A DNA stretch of 64,000 nucleotides, taken from assembly GCF_036194065.1 (NCBI RefSeq), contig NZ_CP108095.1:2790001-2854000 (forward strand), written 5' to 3'. A program made the translations under genes and the position numbers. Shown one piece after another: positions 34,070 through 43,487 of the stretch. Every line of letters begins with the position of its first letter. Position 1 is the first letter of the stretch. Under the pieces are notes generated by a model. It saw only the letters and a list, made by a program, of their open reading frames with translations. It had not been told where the DNA came from and ran no database searches. This DNA comes from Streptomyces sp. NBC_00239. Lineage in GTDB: Bacteria; Actinomycetota; Actinomycetes; Streptomycetales; Streptomycetaceae.

Positions 34070-35545
34070 TCAGTACGCTCCGCGGCCGTCGACGACGGCG
34101 CGGAACGTACGGGCCACGACGTCGACGTCACTGGTGAAGGACCAGTTGTCGACGTACTGCAGGTCCAGCTGGATCGTCTCGTCCCAGGAGAGGTCGGAGC
34201 GGCCGCTGATCTGCCACAGGCCGGTCATGCCGGGGCGCACGGTGAGCCGGCGCAGTTCGACCTCGTCGTACTTCGCCACCTCCTCGGGCAGCGGCGGCCT
34301 CGGGCCGACCAGCGACATGTCGCCGGTGAGCACGTTGACCAGCTGCGGCAGCTCGTCCAGCGAGGTGCGGCGCAGCAGCCGGCCGACCTTGGTGATGCGC
34401 GGGTCGCGGCGCATCTTGAACATGTGCCCGTCGTTCTCGTTGGCGCCGGCCAGGTCGGTCTTGAGCCGGTCGGCGTCGACGACCATCGTGCGGAACTTCC
34501 ACATCGTGAAGGGCACGCCGTCGCGGCCGATGCGCTCCTGGCGGTAGAAGGCGGGGCCGGTGGAGCCCAGCCGGATCGCGGCGACGATGCCGAGGAAGAC
34601 CGGGGCCAGGACGAGCAGTCCGAGCCCGGCGCCGACCCGGTCGAGGACCGACTTGAGCACGGGCTGGATGCCGCGGCAGACCGGCGGGGCCACTCGGAGC
34701 ACGGCGAGGCCGCCGGCCGAGAGGGTTTCCAGCCGCTTGGGCGAGACCTCGACCAGGCCCGGGAAGACCGCGAGTTCGAGCCCTTCGTCGTGCAGCGCCC
34801 AGGCGACCCGGCGCAGCCGCTCGCCGGCCATCATGGCGCCGGGCGCGACGAGCACCAGGTCGGCGTGATGGGTGGCGACGGCGCCGAGCACGGCGTCGGC
34901 GTCCTCGCCGGGGGCCGCGGGCAGGGCGCCCGCGATCCGCGCGGCCTCGGGTACGCCGCCGGCCGGCGTGCCGGGGCCGACGGGTATGACCCCGACGACG
35001 ACGTACGGGTGGTCGGTGCGGGCGGCGAGGTGGTCGATGACGCTTTCGACGGCGCCGGGCTCGCCGACCACCAGGACCCGGCTGACCGCCTGGGCCTCGC
35101 GGCGGGCGGCGCTCAGGTGCCGGTAGGTGAGCTTGTGGCAGGCGACGGTGATCAGCAGGGCGGGCAGCAGGGCGCCCAGCGCGGCCAGTCGCGGGGTGCT
35201 TTCGCCGGTCGCGATCCGGGCCACGGCCAGGACACCGATGAGAATCAGCCAGTCGTGGAGGACGGGCAGGACACCGCGGGACTCGCCGAGCGACCGGAAT
35301 GCGTAACGGCGCCGGACGGCCTGCACGGCGGTCCAGGCGAGGGCGGCGCCGAGTGCGCAGTACAGCGGCCTGGCCTGCTGCGCCGCGTCGAAGACGAGGG
35401 CCACCGGCAGGCCGGCGCCGACGAGGTCGGCGGCCAGCGCGGTGGGCAGGTACCAGCGGGCCTTGTCCCCCAGGCCACGTCGGACTGTTTCGGACACAGG
35501 CCCTGATCTGGCCACTCGTGGAGCGGGAAGATGAACATGCCTCAT
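34070..35545 (-). CDS. Polyprenyl glycosylphosphotransferase (WbaP/CpsE-like), initiating enzyme
   Basis: 491 residues from the ATG at 35545 (GGGGGG three bases upstream). About four N-terminal membrane segments, a CoA-binding-like central domain (RVLVVGEPGAVESVIDHL), a fifth hydrophobic segment (~300) and the C-terminal sugar-transferase domain: FYRQERIGRDGVPFTMWKFR, RTSLDELPQLVNVLTGDMSLVG and RPGMTGLWQISGRS. It transfers a sugar-1-phosphate (glucose, galactose or another hexose) to undecaprenyl phosphate, the first committed step of the repeat unit. Its presence with Wzx-, Wzy- and Wzz-like proteins completes a Wzy-dependent pathway. Confidence 0.92.
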   Translation of the reverse strand: MRHVHLPAPRVARSGPVSETVRRGLGDKARWYLPTALAADLVGAGLPVALVFDAAQQARPLYCALGAALAWTAVQAVRRRYAFRSLGESRGVLPVLHDWLILIGVLAVARIATGESTPRLAALGALLPALLITVACHKLTYRHLSAARREAQAVSRVLVVGEPGAVESVIDHLAARTDHPYVVVGVIPVGPGTPAGGVPEAARIAGALPAAPGEDADAVLGAVATHHADLVLVAPGAMMAGERLRRVAWALHDEGLELAVFPGLVEVSPKRLETLSAGGLAVLRVAPPVCRGIQPVLKSVLDRVGAGLGLLVLAPVFLGIVAAIRLGSTGPAFYRQERIGRDGVPFTMWKFRTMVVDADRLKTDLAGANENDGHMFKMRRDPRITKVGRLLRRTSLDELPQLVNVLTGDMSLVGPRPPLPEEVAKYDEVELRRLTVRPGMTGLWQISGRSDLSWDETIQLDLQYVDNWSFTSDVDVVARTFRAVVDGRGAY

Positions 35546-35930
35546 GGGCCCCCCTGGCACGTCGGTCGGATGGCGCTGCGTCCGCTCGCCGCTTCCCCTG
35601 GCGGCACGCGACTGACGCACCGGGAAACAGTACGACAAACACCCGTACGGAAATCCCCGTTTACGGGAACGAGACTGGCCGTTGCCGGTTCGTTAACGGG
35701 CGGTACCGCAGATTCCGGATAGCGGAACGGGCACATCGCACACGCAGGTGAATTGTTCGTATAGCGGACCTGCATCTTCGGACAACGAACGATTTCCGGC
35801 CAACCTTTTGACGCGGCCCTGACATGTGGGCATCTCGGGTGGCACTCTTCCCAGGCGTTCCTCGCTCAGCCCTGTTCTGCCCGGAGGCCCACCCAGCCGT
35901 CCGGAACCCCCCTTGCAGAAGGAGTCTGCG
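35546..35930 (+). promoter_or_regulatory. Divergent promoter region before the M4 protease
   Basis: No gene is seen in this ~385-bp gap. TTGACG at 35808-35813 could be a -35 element for the protease gene, with a weak -10 about 17 bp on. Two related sequences, CCGGATAGCGGAAC (about 35715) and CGTATAGCGGACC (about 35758), lie 43 bp apart and may be binding sites. The region 35640-35800 is somewhat A+T-richer than its flanks. Confidence 0.35.
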
Positions 35931-38198
35931 TTGAGTCCCACCCCCCACCGGCGTGCCACGGCGGCCGGCGCGCTCGTTGCCGCGGCTGCCCTCCTCGCCG
36001 TAGGCATCCAGACCGGTACCGCGAATGCCGACGCCACCGCGTCGCAGGCGGTCACCGCCGCAGCCAAGCCCAATCCGGGCAAGGCCCTGGTCAAGCTCAC
36101 CCCCTCGCAGCGGGCGGCCCTCATAGCCGACGCCACGGCGACCTCGGCCAAGACGGCCAAGTCGCTCGGCCTCGGCAGCCAGGAGAAGCTGCTCGTCCGC
36201 GACGTCGTCAAGGACGCGGACGGCACCACCCACACCTCGTACGAGCGGACCTACGCGGGCCTGCCCGTCCTCGGCGGTGACCTCACGGTCCACGCCAAGG
36301 GCGCCACCCGCACCGTGACCAAGGCCAACAACCGCGCCCTCAAGGTCGCCGACACCCGTGCGACGGTGTCCACCGCGGCCGCCGAGAAGCAGGCCGTGTC
36401 CGCCGCCCGGGCGGAGGGCTCCAAGGAGGCCAAGGCCTCCCGCACCGCCCGCAAGGTGATCTGGGCCGCCGGCGGCGTCCCGGTCCTCGCCTTCGAGACG
36501 GTCGTCGGCGGTGTCCAGCACGACGGCACCCCGAACGAGCTGCACGTGGTCACCAACGCCAAGACCGGCGCCAAGATCACCGAGTGGCAGGCCGTCGAGA
36601 CCGGCACCGGCAACACCATGTACAGCGGTCAGGTCACCATCGGCACCTCGGCCTCCGGCAGCAACTTCACGCTGACCGACGCGACCCGCGGCAACCACAA
36701 GACGTACAACCTGAACGGCGGCTCGTCGGGCACCGGCACCCTGTTCTCCGGCCCGGACGACATCTGGGGCAACGGCAACCCCTCCAACGCGGAGACCGCC
36801 GGCGCCGACGCGCACTACGGCGCCCAGCTCACGTGGGACTACTACAAGAACGTGCACGGCCGCAACGGCCTGCGCAACGACGGCGTGGCCCCGTACACCC
36901 GGGTCCACTACGGCAACGCCTACGTCAACGCCTTCTGGCAGGACTCCTGCTTCTGCATGACGTACGGCGACGGCGACGGCAACGTCAAGCCGCTCACCTC
37001 CATCGACGTGGCCGCGCACGAGATGACGCACGGCCTGACCTCCGTCACCGGCAAGATGCAGTACTCCGGTGAGCCCGGCGGCCTCAACGAGGCGACCTCG
37101 GACATCATGGCCGCGGCCGTCGAGTTCTACGCCAACAACCCGCAGGACGTCGGCGACTACCTCGTCGGCGAGAAGATCGACATCCGCGGCAACGGCACCC
37201 CGCTGCGCTACATGGACAAGCCGAGCAAGGACGGCTCGTCCAAGGACGCGTGGTACTCGGGCCTCGGCGGCATCGACGTCCACTACTCCTCGGGCCCGGC
37301 GAACCACTGGTTCTACCTGGCCTCCGAGGGCTCGGGCGCCAAGGTCGTCAACGGGGTCAGCTACGACTCCCCGACCTACGACAACCTGCCCGTCACGGCG
37401 ATCGGCCGCGCCGCCGCCGAAAAGATCTGGTTCCGCGCCCTGACGGTCGGCTACTTCAGCTCGACCACCAACTACGCGGACGCCCGCGTCCAGACCCTCA
37501 AGGCCGCCGCCGACCTGTACGGCGCCGGCTCGGTGACGTACAACAACGCCGCCAACGCCTGGGCCGCCATCAACGTCGGCGCCCGCATCCCGGTGGGTGT
37601 CTCGGTCACCAACCCGGGTCCGCAGAGCACCGTGACCGGCAGCGCCGTGAACCTGCAGATCCAGGCCAGCAGCAGCAACGCGGGTGCGCTGAACTACTCG
37701 GCCACCGGCCTGCCCACCGGCCTCTCGATCAACGCCTCCACGGGTCTGATCACCGGTACGGCGAACACCGCCGGCACCTACAACGCCACCGTCACGGTGC
37801 GCGACTCGGCCAACCAGACCGGCACCGCGAGCTTCGCGTGGACCGTCGGCACCAGCCAGCCGAACGTGTTCGAGAACACGAACGACTACACGATCAGCGA
37901 CAACGCCACGGTCGAGTCGCCGATCACCGTCAACCGCACGGGCAACGCCTCCGCCGCCCTCAAGGTCGACGTGAACATCGTCCACACCTACGTCGGTGAC
38001 CTGGTCGTCGACCTGGTCGCCCCGGACGGCTCCGTCTACAACCTGCGCAACCGCACCGGCGGCAGCGCGGACAACATCGTCCAGCAGTTCACCGTGAACG
38101 CCTCCTCCGAGGTCGCCCAGGGTGTCTGGAAGCTCCGGGTCCGCGACGCGGCCTCGCTGGACACCGGCTACATCAACAGCTGGAAGCTCACCTTCTGA
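35931..38198 (+). CDS. Secreted M4 (thermolysin-family) metalloprotease with P-domain
   Basis: 755 residues from a TTG start with a perfect AGAAGGAG six bases upstream. Signal peptide ~1-35 (ends TANA). The propeptide contains FTP/PepSY-like sequence (ERTYAGLPVLGGDLTVHAKG). The catalytic domain has the zinc motif HEMTH (~363) and the third ligand in GGLNEATSD; HYSSGPANHWFY holds the second catalytic His. A putative Ig domain (~560-640; LPTGLSINASTGLITGTA) and a proprotein-convertase P-domain at the C-terminus (NIVHTYVGDLVVDLVAPDG) follow. It should be an extracellular, Ca/Zn-dependent neutral protease. It is monocistronic with a strong terminator. Confidence 0.95.
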   Translation: MSPTPHRRATAAGALVAAAALLAVGIQTGTANADATASQAVTAAAKPNPGKALVKLTPSQRAALIADATATSAKTAKSLGLGSQEKLLVRDVVKDADGTTHTSYERTYAGLPVLGGDLTVHAKGATRTVTKANNRALKVADTRATVSTAAAEKQAVSAARAEGSKEAKASRTARKVIWAAGGVPVLAFETVVGGVQHDGTPNELHVVTNAKTGAKITEWQAVETGTGNTMYSGQVTIGTSASGSNFTLTDATRGNHKTYNLNGGSSGTGTLFSGPDDIWGNGNPSNAETAGADAHYGAQLTWDYYKNVHGRNGLRNDGVAPYTRVHYGNAYVNAFWQDSCFCMTYGDGDGNVKPLTSIDVAAHEMTHGLTSVTGKMQYSGEPGGLNEATSDIMAAAVEFYANNPQDVGDYLVGEKIDIRGNGTPLRYMDKPSKDGSSKDAWYSGLGGIDVHYSSGPANHWFYLASEGSGAKVVNGVSYDSPTYDNLPVTAIGRAAAEKIWFRALTVGYFSSTTNYADARVQTLKAAADLYGAGSVTYNNAANAWAAINVGARIPVGVSVTNPGPQSTVTGSAVNLQIQASSSNAGALNYSATGLPTGLSINASTGLITGTANTAGTYNATVTVRDSANQTGTASFAWTVGTSQPNVFENTNDYTISDNATVESPITVNRTGNASAALKVDVNIVHTYVGDLVVDLVAPDGSVYNLRNRTGGSADNIVQQFTVNASSEVAQGVWKLRVRDAASLDTGYINSWKLTF

Positions 38199-38242
38199 CC
38201 CTCACGGGCAGGACGTGCGTGACCGATAGCTGAAGGAAACGG

Positions 38243-38279
38243 GGAACGGCCCGGGGACTCCAAGTCCCCGGGCCGTTCC
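38243..38279. terminator. Bidirectional terminator between the protease and glgP
   Basis: A perfect 17-bp stem, GGAACGGCCCGGGGACT (38243-38259) and AGTCCCCGGGCCGTTCC (38263-38279), with a three-base loop, lies between the two convergent genes and can serve both. Confidence 0.8.
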
Positions 38280-38341
38280 GCTGTCCCGGCCGGGCCGGAC
38301 GCGCCGGGCCGCCGTCCGGACGGGCCGGACGGGCCGGCCCG

Positions 38342-40975
38342 CTAGCGCAGCACCACGCCGGCGCCGTCGCCGCCCGGGTCAGACGGGGCCGCGAGCAGCC
38401 CGAGCTCGGCCGGGGTCGCCAGCAGCGGGTGCGCGGGCAGGATCCGCACGGTGTAGCCGAAGGCGCCCGTACGGTCGAGGGGGAGCGGCCCCTCGTACAG
38501 CCAGCGCCCCTCCAGGTCGGGGCCCGAGGCCGGCTTGAGCGGGAAGGTGCGCGCGTCGGCGATGACGTCCGCCGCGTCCACCCGCCCGGCGACCGCCTGC
38601 ACCTCCACCTCGTCGGGCGCCAGCGCGTCCAGGGTGACCTGGACCCGCACGGTCAGCGTGGCGCCCAGCTCGGCGGTCCCGTTGACCGGGGCGGCGGCCG
38701 CGGCCTCGACGTGGTCCACGGTGACCCGCGGCCAGGCGGCCCGCACCTTCGCCTTCCAGGCGGCGAGCGCCCGGGCGGCGCCGGGGTCCAGGGACCGGTG
38801 GGCGAGCGCGGCCGGCGCGTAGAGCCGCTCCACGTACTCGCGCACCATCCGCCCCGCCAGCACCTTGGGCCCCAGCGAGACCAGGGTGCGCCGGACCATC
38901 TCGATCCAGCGGGCGGGCAGCTCGCCGCCGCTGCGGTCGTAGAAGCGCGGCGCGACCCGCTGCTCGATCAGCTCGTACAGCGCCGCCGCCTCGACGTCGT
39001 CGCGGCGCTCCTCGTCGGTGCCGTGCCCGTCGGCGGTCGGGATGGCCCAGCCGAAGTCCGGTTCGAACCATTCGTCCCACCAGCCGTCCAGGACGGACAG
39101 GTTGAGGCACCCGTTGAGGGCGGCCTTCATCCCGCTGGTGCCGCAGGCCTCCAGCGGCCGCAGCGGGTTGTTCAGCCAGACGTCGCAGCCGGGGTAGAGC
39201 TTCTGCGCCATCGCCATGCCGTAGTCGGGCAGGAACACGATCCGGTGCCGCACCCGCGGGTCGTCGGCGAAGCGGACCAGCTCCTGGACCAGCCGCTTGC
39301 CGCCGTCGTCCGCCGGGTGCGCCTTGCCCGCGACCACGATCTGCACCGGCCGCTCCGGGTCGAGCAGCAGCCTGCGCAGCCGCTCCGGGTCCCGCAGCAT
39401 CAGCGTCAGCCGCTTGTACGAGGGCACCCGGCGGGCGAATCCGATGGTCAGCACGTCGGGGTCGAGGACGGAGTCGACCCAGCCGAGTTCGGCCGCGCCG
39501 GCCCCGCGCTGCCGCCAGGACGCGCGCAGCCGGTCCCGCACCTCCTGGACCAGCTCTTCGCGCAGGACCCTGCGCAGGTCCCAGATCTCGTGGTCGGGGA
39601 TGTCGGCCACCGCGTCCCAGCGCTGCGAACCGCCGACGGACAGGGCGTCCTCGGCGCGCCCGGCGCCGATCTGGCGGGCACCGAGCCGCACCACCGCGGG
39701 CGCCACCCAGGTGGGGGCGTGCACGCCGTTGGTCACGGAGGTGATCGGCACGTCCTCGGGGTCGAAGCCGGGCCACAGCCCGGCGAACATCTCCCGGCTC
39801 ACCGCCCCGTGCAGGGTGGACACGCCGTTGGCCCGCTGGGCCAGCCGCAGCCCCATCACGGCCATGTTGAACACGCCGGGGTCGCCACCGGGATACGTCT
39901 CGCGGCCCAGCTCGAGGATCCGTTCGACGGGGACGCCGGGCAGTTCGGCGCCGTCCCCGAAGTGCCGGGCGACCAGCGCGCGGTCGAACCGGTCGATGCC
40001 GGCCGGGACGGGGGTGTGCGTGGTGAACACGGTGCCGGCCCGCACCGATTCCACGGCGGCGTCGAAGCCGAGCCCCGCCCCCTCCAGTTCCCTTATGCGC
40101 TCCAGCCCGAGGAAGCCGGCGTGCCCTTCGTTGGTGTGGAAGACCTCGGGCCGCGGGTGCCCGGTCAGCGCGCAGTACGTGCGCACCGCGCGCACCCCGC
40201 CGATGCCCAGGAGCATCTCCTGGAGCAGCCGGTGGTCGCTGCCGCCGCCGTAGAGCCGGTCGGTCACCTCCCGCGCCCCGGAGTCGTTGTCCTCGACGTC
40301 GGAGTCCAGGAGCAGCAGCGGCACCCGGCCCACCCGGGCCTGCCAGACGTGCGCGTGCAGGGCGCGGCCGCCGGGCAGGGCGAGCGTCACGCGGGCCGCC
40401 GTGCCGTCCTCCTCCCGCAGCAGGGAGACGGGCAGTTCGTTGGGGTCGAGGACCGGGTAGTGCTCCTGCTGCCAGCCGTCCCGGGACAGGGACTGCCGGA
40501 AGTAGCCGTGCCGGTAGAGCAGTCCGACACCGATGAGCGGGACGCCGAGGTCGCTGGCGGCCTTGAGGTGGTCGCCGGCGAGGATCCCGAGCCCGCCGGA
40601 GTACTGCGGCAGGGCGGCGGTGATGCCGAACTCGGGCGAGAAGTAGGCGACCCCGGCCGGCAGCCCGTCGGGGTCTTCGTGGCTCTGGTACCAGCGGTCC
40701 CCCCTCAGGTAGTCGTCGAGGTCGGCGGCGGCCGCGGCCAGCCGGCGCAGGAACCGGCGGTCGCGGGCCAGTTCGGCCAGCCGGTCGGCGGAGACGGACC
40801 CGAGCAGCCGGACGGGGTCGCCGCCCGCGCGCTGCCAGCCCTCGGGGTCGACGGATTGGAAGAGTTCCCGGGTTTCCCCGTGCCAGGACCAGCGCAGGTT
40901 CCGCGCGAGGTCGTGGAGCGGCAGCAGGGGGTCCGGCAGGACGGGACGCACGGTGAATCGACGGATAGCCTTCAC
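38342..40975 (-). CDS. glgP: Alpha-glucan phosphorylase
   Basis: 877 residues from the GTG at 40975, chosen because AAGGTGG precedes it by five bases; a GTG at 40984 lacks a site. It belongs to the shorter GT35 alpha-glucan phosphorylase group with an N-terminal DUF3417-like segment (LARNLRWSWHGETRELFQ). YFSPEFGITAALPQYSGGLG and the pyridoxal-phosphate lysine in GTSGMKAALNG (~617) are present. It releases glucose-1-phosphate from alpha-1,4-glucan and, in organisms with GlgE, may also act on maltooligosaccharides linked to maltose-1-phosphate. It is divergent from the glgE operon, so synthesis and breakdown share a control region. Confidence 0.95.
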   Translation of the reverse strand: MKAIRRFTVRPVLPDPLLPLHDLARNLRWSWHGETRELFQSVDPEGWQRAGGDPVRLLGSVSADRLAELARDRRFLRRLAAAAADLDDYLRGDRWYQSHEDPDGLPAGVAYFSPEFGITAALPQYSGGLGILAGDHLKAASDLGVPLIGVGLLYRHGYFRQSLSRDGWQQEHYPVLDPNELPVSLLREEDGTAARVTLALPGGRALHAHVWQARVGRVPLLLLDSDVEDNDSGAREVTDRLYGGGSDHRLLQEMLLGIGGVRAVRTYCALTGHPRPEVFHTNEGHAGFLGLERIRELEGAGLGFDAAVESVRAGTVFTTHTPVPAGIDRFDRALVARHFGDGAELPGVPVERILELGRETYPGGDPGVFNMAVMGLRLAQRANGVSTLHGAVSREMFAGLWPGFDPEDVPITSVTNGVHAPTWVAPAVVRLGARQIGAGRAEDALSVGGSQRWDAVADIPDHEIWDLRRVLREELVQEVRDRLRASWRQRGAGAAELGWVDSVLDPDVLTIGFARRVPSYKRLTLMLRDPERLRRLLLDPERPVQIVVAGKAHPADDGGKRLVQELVRFADDPRVRHRIVFLPDYGMAMAQKLYPGCDVWLNNPLRPLEACGTSGMKAALNGCLNLSVLDGWWDEWFEPDFGWAIPTADGHGTDEERRDDVEAAALYELIEQRVAPRFYDRSGGELPARWIEMVRRTLVSLGPKVLAGRMVREYVERLYAPAALAHRSLDPGAARALAAWKAKVRAAWPRVTVDHVEAAAAAPVNGTAELGATLTVRVQVTLDALAPDEVEVQAVAGRVDAADVIADARTFPLKPASGPDLEGRWLYEGPLPLDRTGAFGYTVRILPAHPLLATPAELGLLAAPSDPGGDGAGVVLR

Positions 40976-41354
40976 AGTTTCCACCTTGTCAGGGGAAGTG
41001 CGGTTCGGAGCGGACGCACGGCGCTGTGCCCCCGGGCTTCACTCGCGCAAGCCTCTCCACGGCCCGCCGCCGCCAACCCTGCCGGTTCCGTCGACCGGGG
41101 GGCGGGTCGTCGCCTTCCGGCGTCAAGTCCGCTTGAGCACGGCCCCTCGTCCGGGGGAGCTTTCGGAGGGCGTCCGGCATGCCGCCGGGCCGCGGCATAT
41201 GCGGGCGGAATAGGGTATTTCGTTTACCTGTCGGTAAGCGGGCCTCCGGCGGATTGCCACCCCCCCGGGGCGGGAAGGGCTCCCCGGGTACAGCGCACGG
41301 CGCACCCGCCCTCCCCTCTTCCCGCCACCCGAGTGAACGCGGACAGGAGCGGCC
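40976..41354. promoter_or_regulatory. Divergent control region glgP/glgE
   Basis: A 379-bp gap with no gene. TTTACCTGTCGGTAA lies at 41223-41237. A related inverted copy occurs just inside glgE: TGTCGGTAACCGACA (41416-41430) is a perfect dyad and is followed by CAGGTAAA. Such paired sites about 190 bp apart around the start could be operators. I could not place the promoters. Confidence 0.4.
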
Positions 41355-43487
41355 ATGCCCGCAGCCCAGCCGTCCACCGAGCGGCTAGAAACAGAGCGAA
41401 CAGAGCGTGCACAGCTGTCGGTAACCGACACAGGTAAAGCACCGAAGCCCGCGATGAGCCCCCAGGTGATCCCATTGATCGGTCGCATCCCCGTGCTGGA
41501 CGTCCGCCCTGCCGTCGACTGCGGCACCCGACCCGCCAAGGCGGTGGTGGACGAGGTCTTCGAAGTGAGCGCCACCGTGTTCCGCGAGGGGCACGAGGCA
41601 GTCTCCGCGCACGTCGTGCTGCGCAACCCCCAGGGGCGGCAGCAGCCGCCCGTACCGCTGAAGGAACTCGCCCCCGGCACCGACCGGTGGGGGGCCCGGG
41701 TGTCCGCCTCCGCCGAGGGGCGGTGGACGTACACCGTGGAGGCCTGGAGCGACCCCGTCGCCACCTGGCGCCGCCACGCCCAGATCAAGATCCCGGCCGG
41801 CATCGACACCGGCCTCGTGCTGTTGGAGGGCGCCGAACTCTACGAGCGGGCCGCCGCGAAGATCCCCAAGAAGGACGGGCGCCAGGACGTGCTCGCCGCC
41901 GCGGACGCGCTGCGCGACGAGGACCGGCCGGCCGCCGCCCGGCTCGCCGCCGCCCTGACCCCGCAGGTGGACGCCGCGTTCGCGGCCCGCCCGTACCGCG
42001 AACTGGTCACCGCGGCCAAGCCCGTACCGCTGCTCGTCGAGCGCCGCAGAGCGCTGTACGGGGCCTGGTACGAGATGTTCCCGCGCTCCGAGGGCGCGGT
42101 CGTCCCGCAGGACGGGCCGCCGGTCAGCGGCACGTTCCGCACCGCCGCCGAGCGGCTGCCCGCCATCGCCGCCATGGGCTTCGACGTGGTGTACCTGCCT
42201 CCGATCCACCCCATCGGCCGGACCTTCCGCAAGGGCCCCAACAACACCCTGTCCGCGGGCCGTTACGACGTGGGGGTGCCGTGGGCCATCGGCTCGCCCG
42301 AGGGCGGCCACGACGCGGTCCACCCGGATCTCGGCACCATCGAGGACTTCGACCGCTTCGTCGCGAAGGCCACGAGCCTGCGCCTGGAGATCGCCCTGGA
42401 CTTCGCGCTCCAGTGCTCGCCCGACCACCCGTGGGTGGAGAAGCACCCGGAGTGGTTCCGGCACCGGGCCGACGGGACCGTGGCGTACGCGGAGAACCCG
42501 CCCAAGAAGTACCAGGACATCTACCCGATCGACTTCGACCAGGACATGGACGGCCTGGTCGAGGAGACCGTGCGCGTGCTGCGGTACTGGATGGGGCACG
42601 GAGTGCGCATCTTCCGGGTGGACAATCCGCACACCAAGCCGGTGGTCTTCTGGGAACGCGTGATCCGCGAGATCAACAGGACGGACCCGGACGTCGTCTT
42701 CCTGGCGGAGGCGTTCACCCGCCCCGCGATGATGCGGACGCTGGCCGCCGTCGGCTTCCAGCAGTCGTACACCTACTTCACCTGGCGGAACACCAAGCAC
42801 GAGCTGACCGAATACCTGACCGAACTGGCGGGCGAATCGGCGGCCGTGATGCGGCCGAACTTCTTCGTGAACACCCCCGACATCCTCCCCGAGTACCTCC
42901 AGCACGGCGGCCGGCCCGCCTTCGAGGCGCGCGCCGTGCTCGCCGCCACCCTGTCCCCCACCTGGGGCGTCTACGCCGGATACGAGCTGTGCGAGAACAC
43001 CCCGGTGCGCGAGGGCAGCGAGGAGTACCTCGACTCGGAGAAGTACCAGCTGCGTCCGCGGGACTGGGCGGCCGCCGAGCGGGAGGGCCGCAGCATCGCC
43101 CCCCTGATCACCACGCTGAACCGGCTGCGCCGCCGCAACCCCGCGCTCCAGCAGCTGCGCGATCTGCACTTCCACGACACCGACAACGACGCCGTCATCG
43201 CCTACTCCAAGGCCGCGGAGGGGCCGGGCGGGCGCAATACCGTACTGGTGGTCGTCAACCTGGACCCGCACCACACCCAGGAGGCGACCGTCTCGTTGGA
43301 CATGCCGGCACTCGGCCTCGACTGGCACGGGTCCCTCCCGGTGCGCGACGAGCTCACCGGCGAGACGTACCACTGGGGCAGGGCGAACTACGTGCGCCTC
43401 GAACCGGGCCACCGGCCCGCGCACGTGCTGGCCGCGCTGCGTCCGTCCCCGCCGACCGGAGCGACCGGAGGGTCATCCACCTCATGA
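41355..43487 (+). CDS. glgE: Alpha-1,4-glucan:maltose-1-phosphate maltosyltransferase
   Basis: 710 residues, ATG preceded by AGGAG. After a variable N-terminal tail, domain N/S sequence starts at [16 protein letters not shown]. The GH13_3 barrel contains the nucleophile region [14 protein letters not shown] (~422) and the acid/base FLAEAFTRP (~452), plus [14 protein letters not shown]. It extends linear alpha-1,4-glucan by two glucose units from alpha-maltose-1-phosphate, releasing phosphate. It leads the operon glgE-treS-mak-glgB, which is the complete trehalose-to-glucan pathway; the stop overlaps the treS start (ATGA). Confidence 0.96.
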   Translation: MPAAQPSTERLETERTERAQLSVTDTGKAPKPAMSPQVIPLIGRIPVLDVRPAVDCGTRPAKAVVDEVFEVSATVFREGHEAVSAHVVLRNPQGRQQPPVPLKELAPGTDRWGARVSASAEGRWTYTVEAWSDPVATWRRHAQIKIPAGIDTGLVLLEGAELYERAAAKIPKKDGRQDVLAAADALRDEDRPAAARLAAALTPQVDAAFAARPYRELVTAAKPVPLLVERRRALYGAWYEMFPRSEGAVVPQDGPPVSGTFRTAAERLPAIAAMGFDVVYLPPIHPIGRTFRKGPNNTLSAGRYDVGVPWAIGSPEGGHDAVHPDLGTIEDFDRFVAKATSLRLEIALDFALQCSPDHPWVEKHPEWFRHRADGTVAYAENPPKKYQDIYPIDFDQDMDGLVEETVRVLRYWMGHGVRIFRVDNPHTKPVVFWERVIREINRTDPDVVFLAEAFTRPAMMRTLAAVGFQQSYTYFTWRNTKHELTEYLTELAGESAAVMRPNFFVNTPDILPEYLQHGGRPAFEARAVLAATLSPTWGVYAGYELCENTPVREGSEEYLDSEKYQLRPRDWAAAEREGRSIAPLITTLNRLRRRNPALQQLRDLHFHDTDNDAVIAYSKAAEGPGGRNTVLVVVNLDPHHTQEATVSLDMPALGLDWHGSLPVRDELTGETYHWGRANYVRLEPGHRPAHVLAALRPSPPTGATGGSSTS

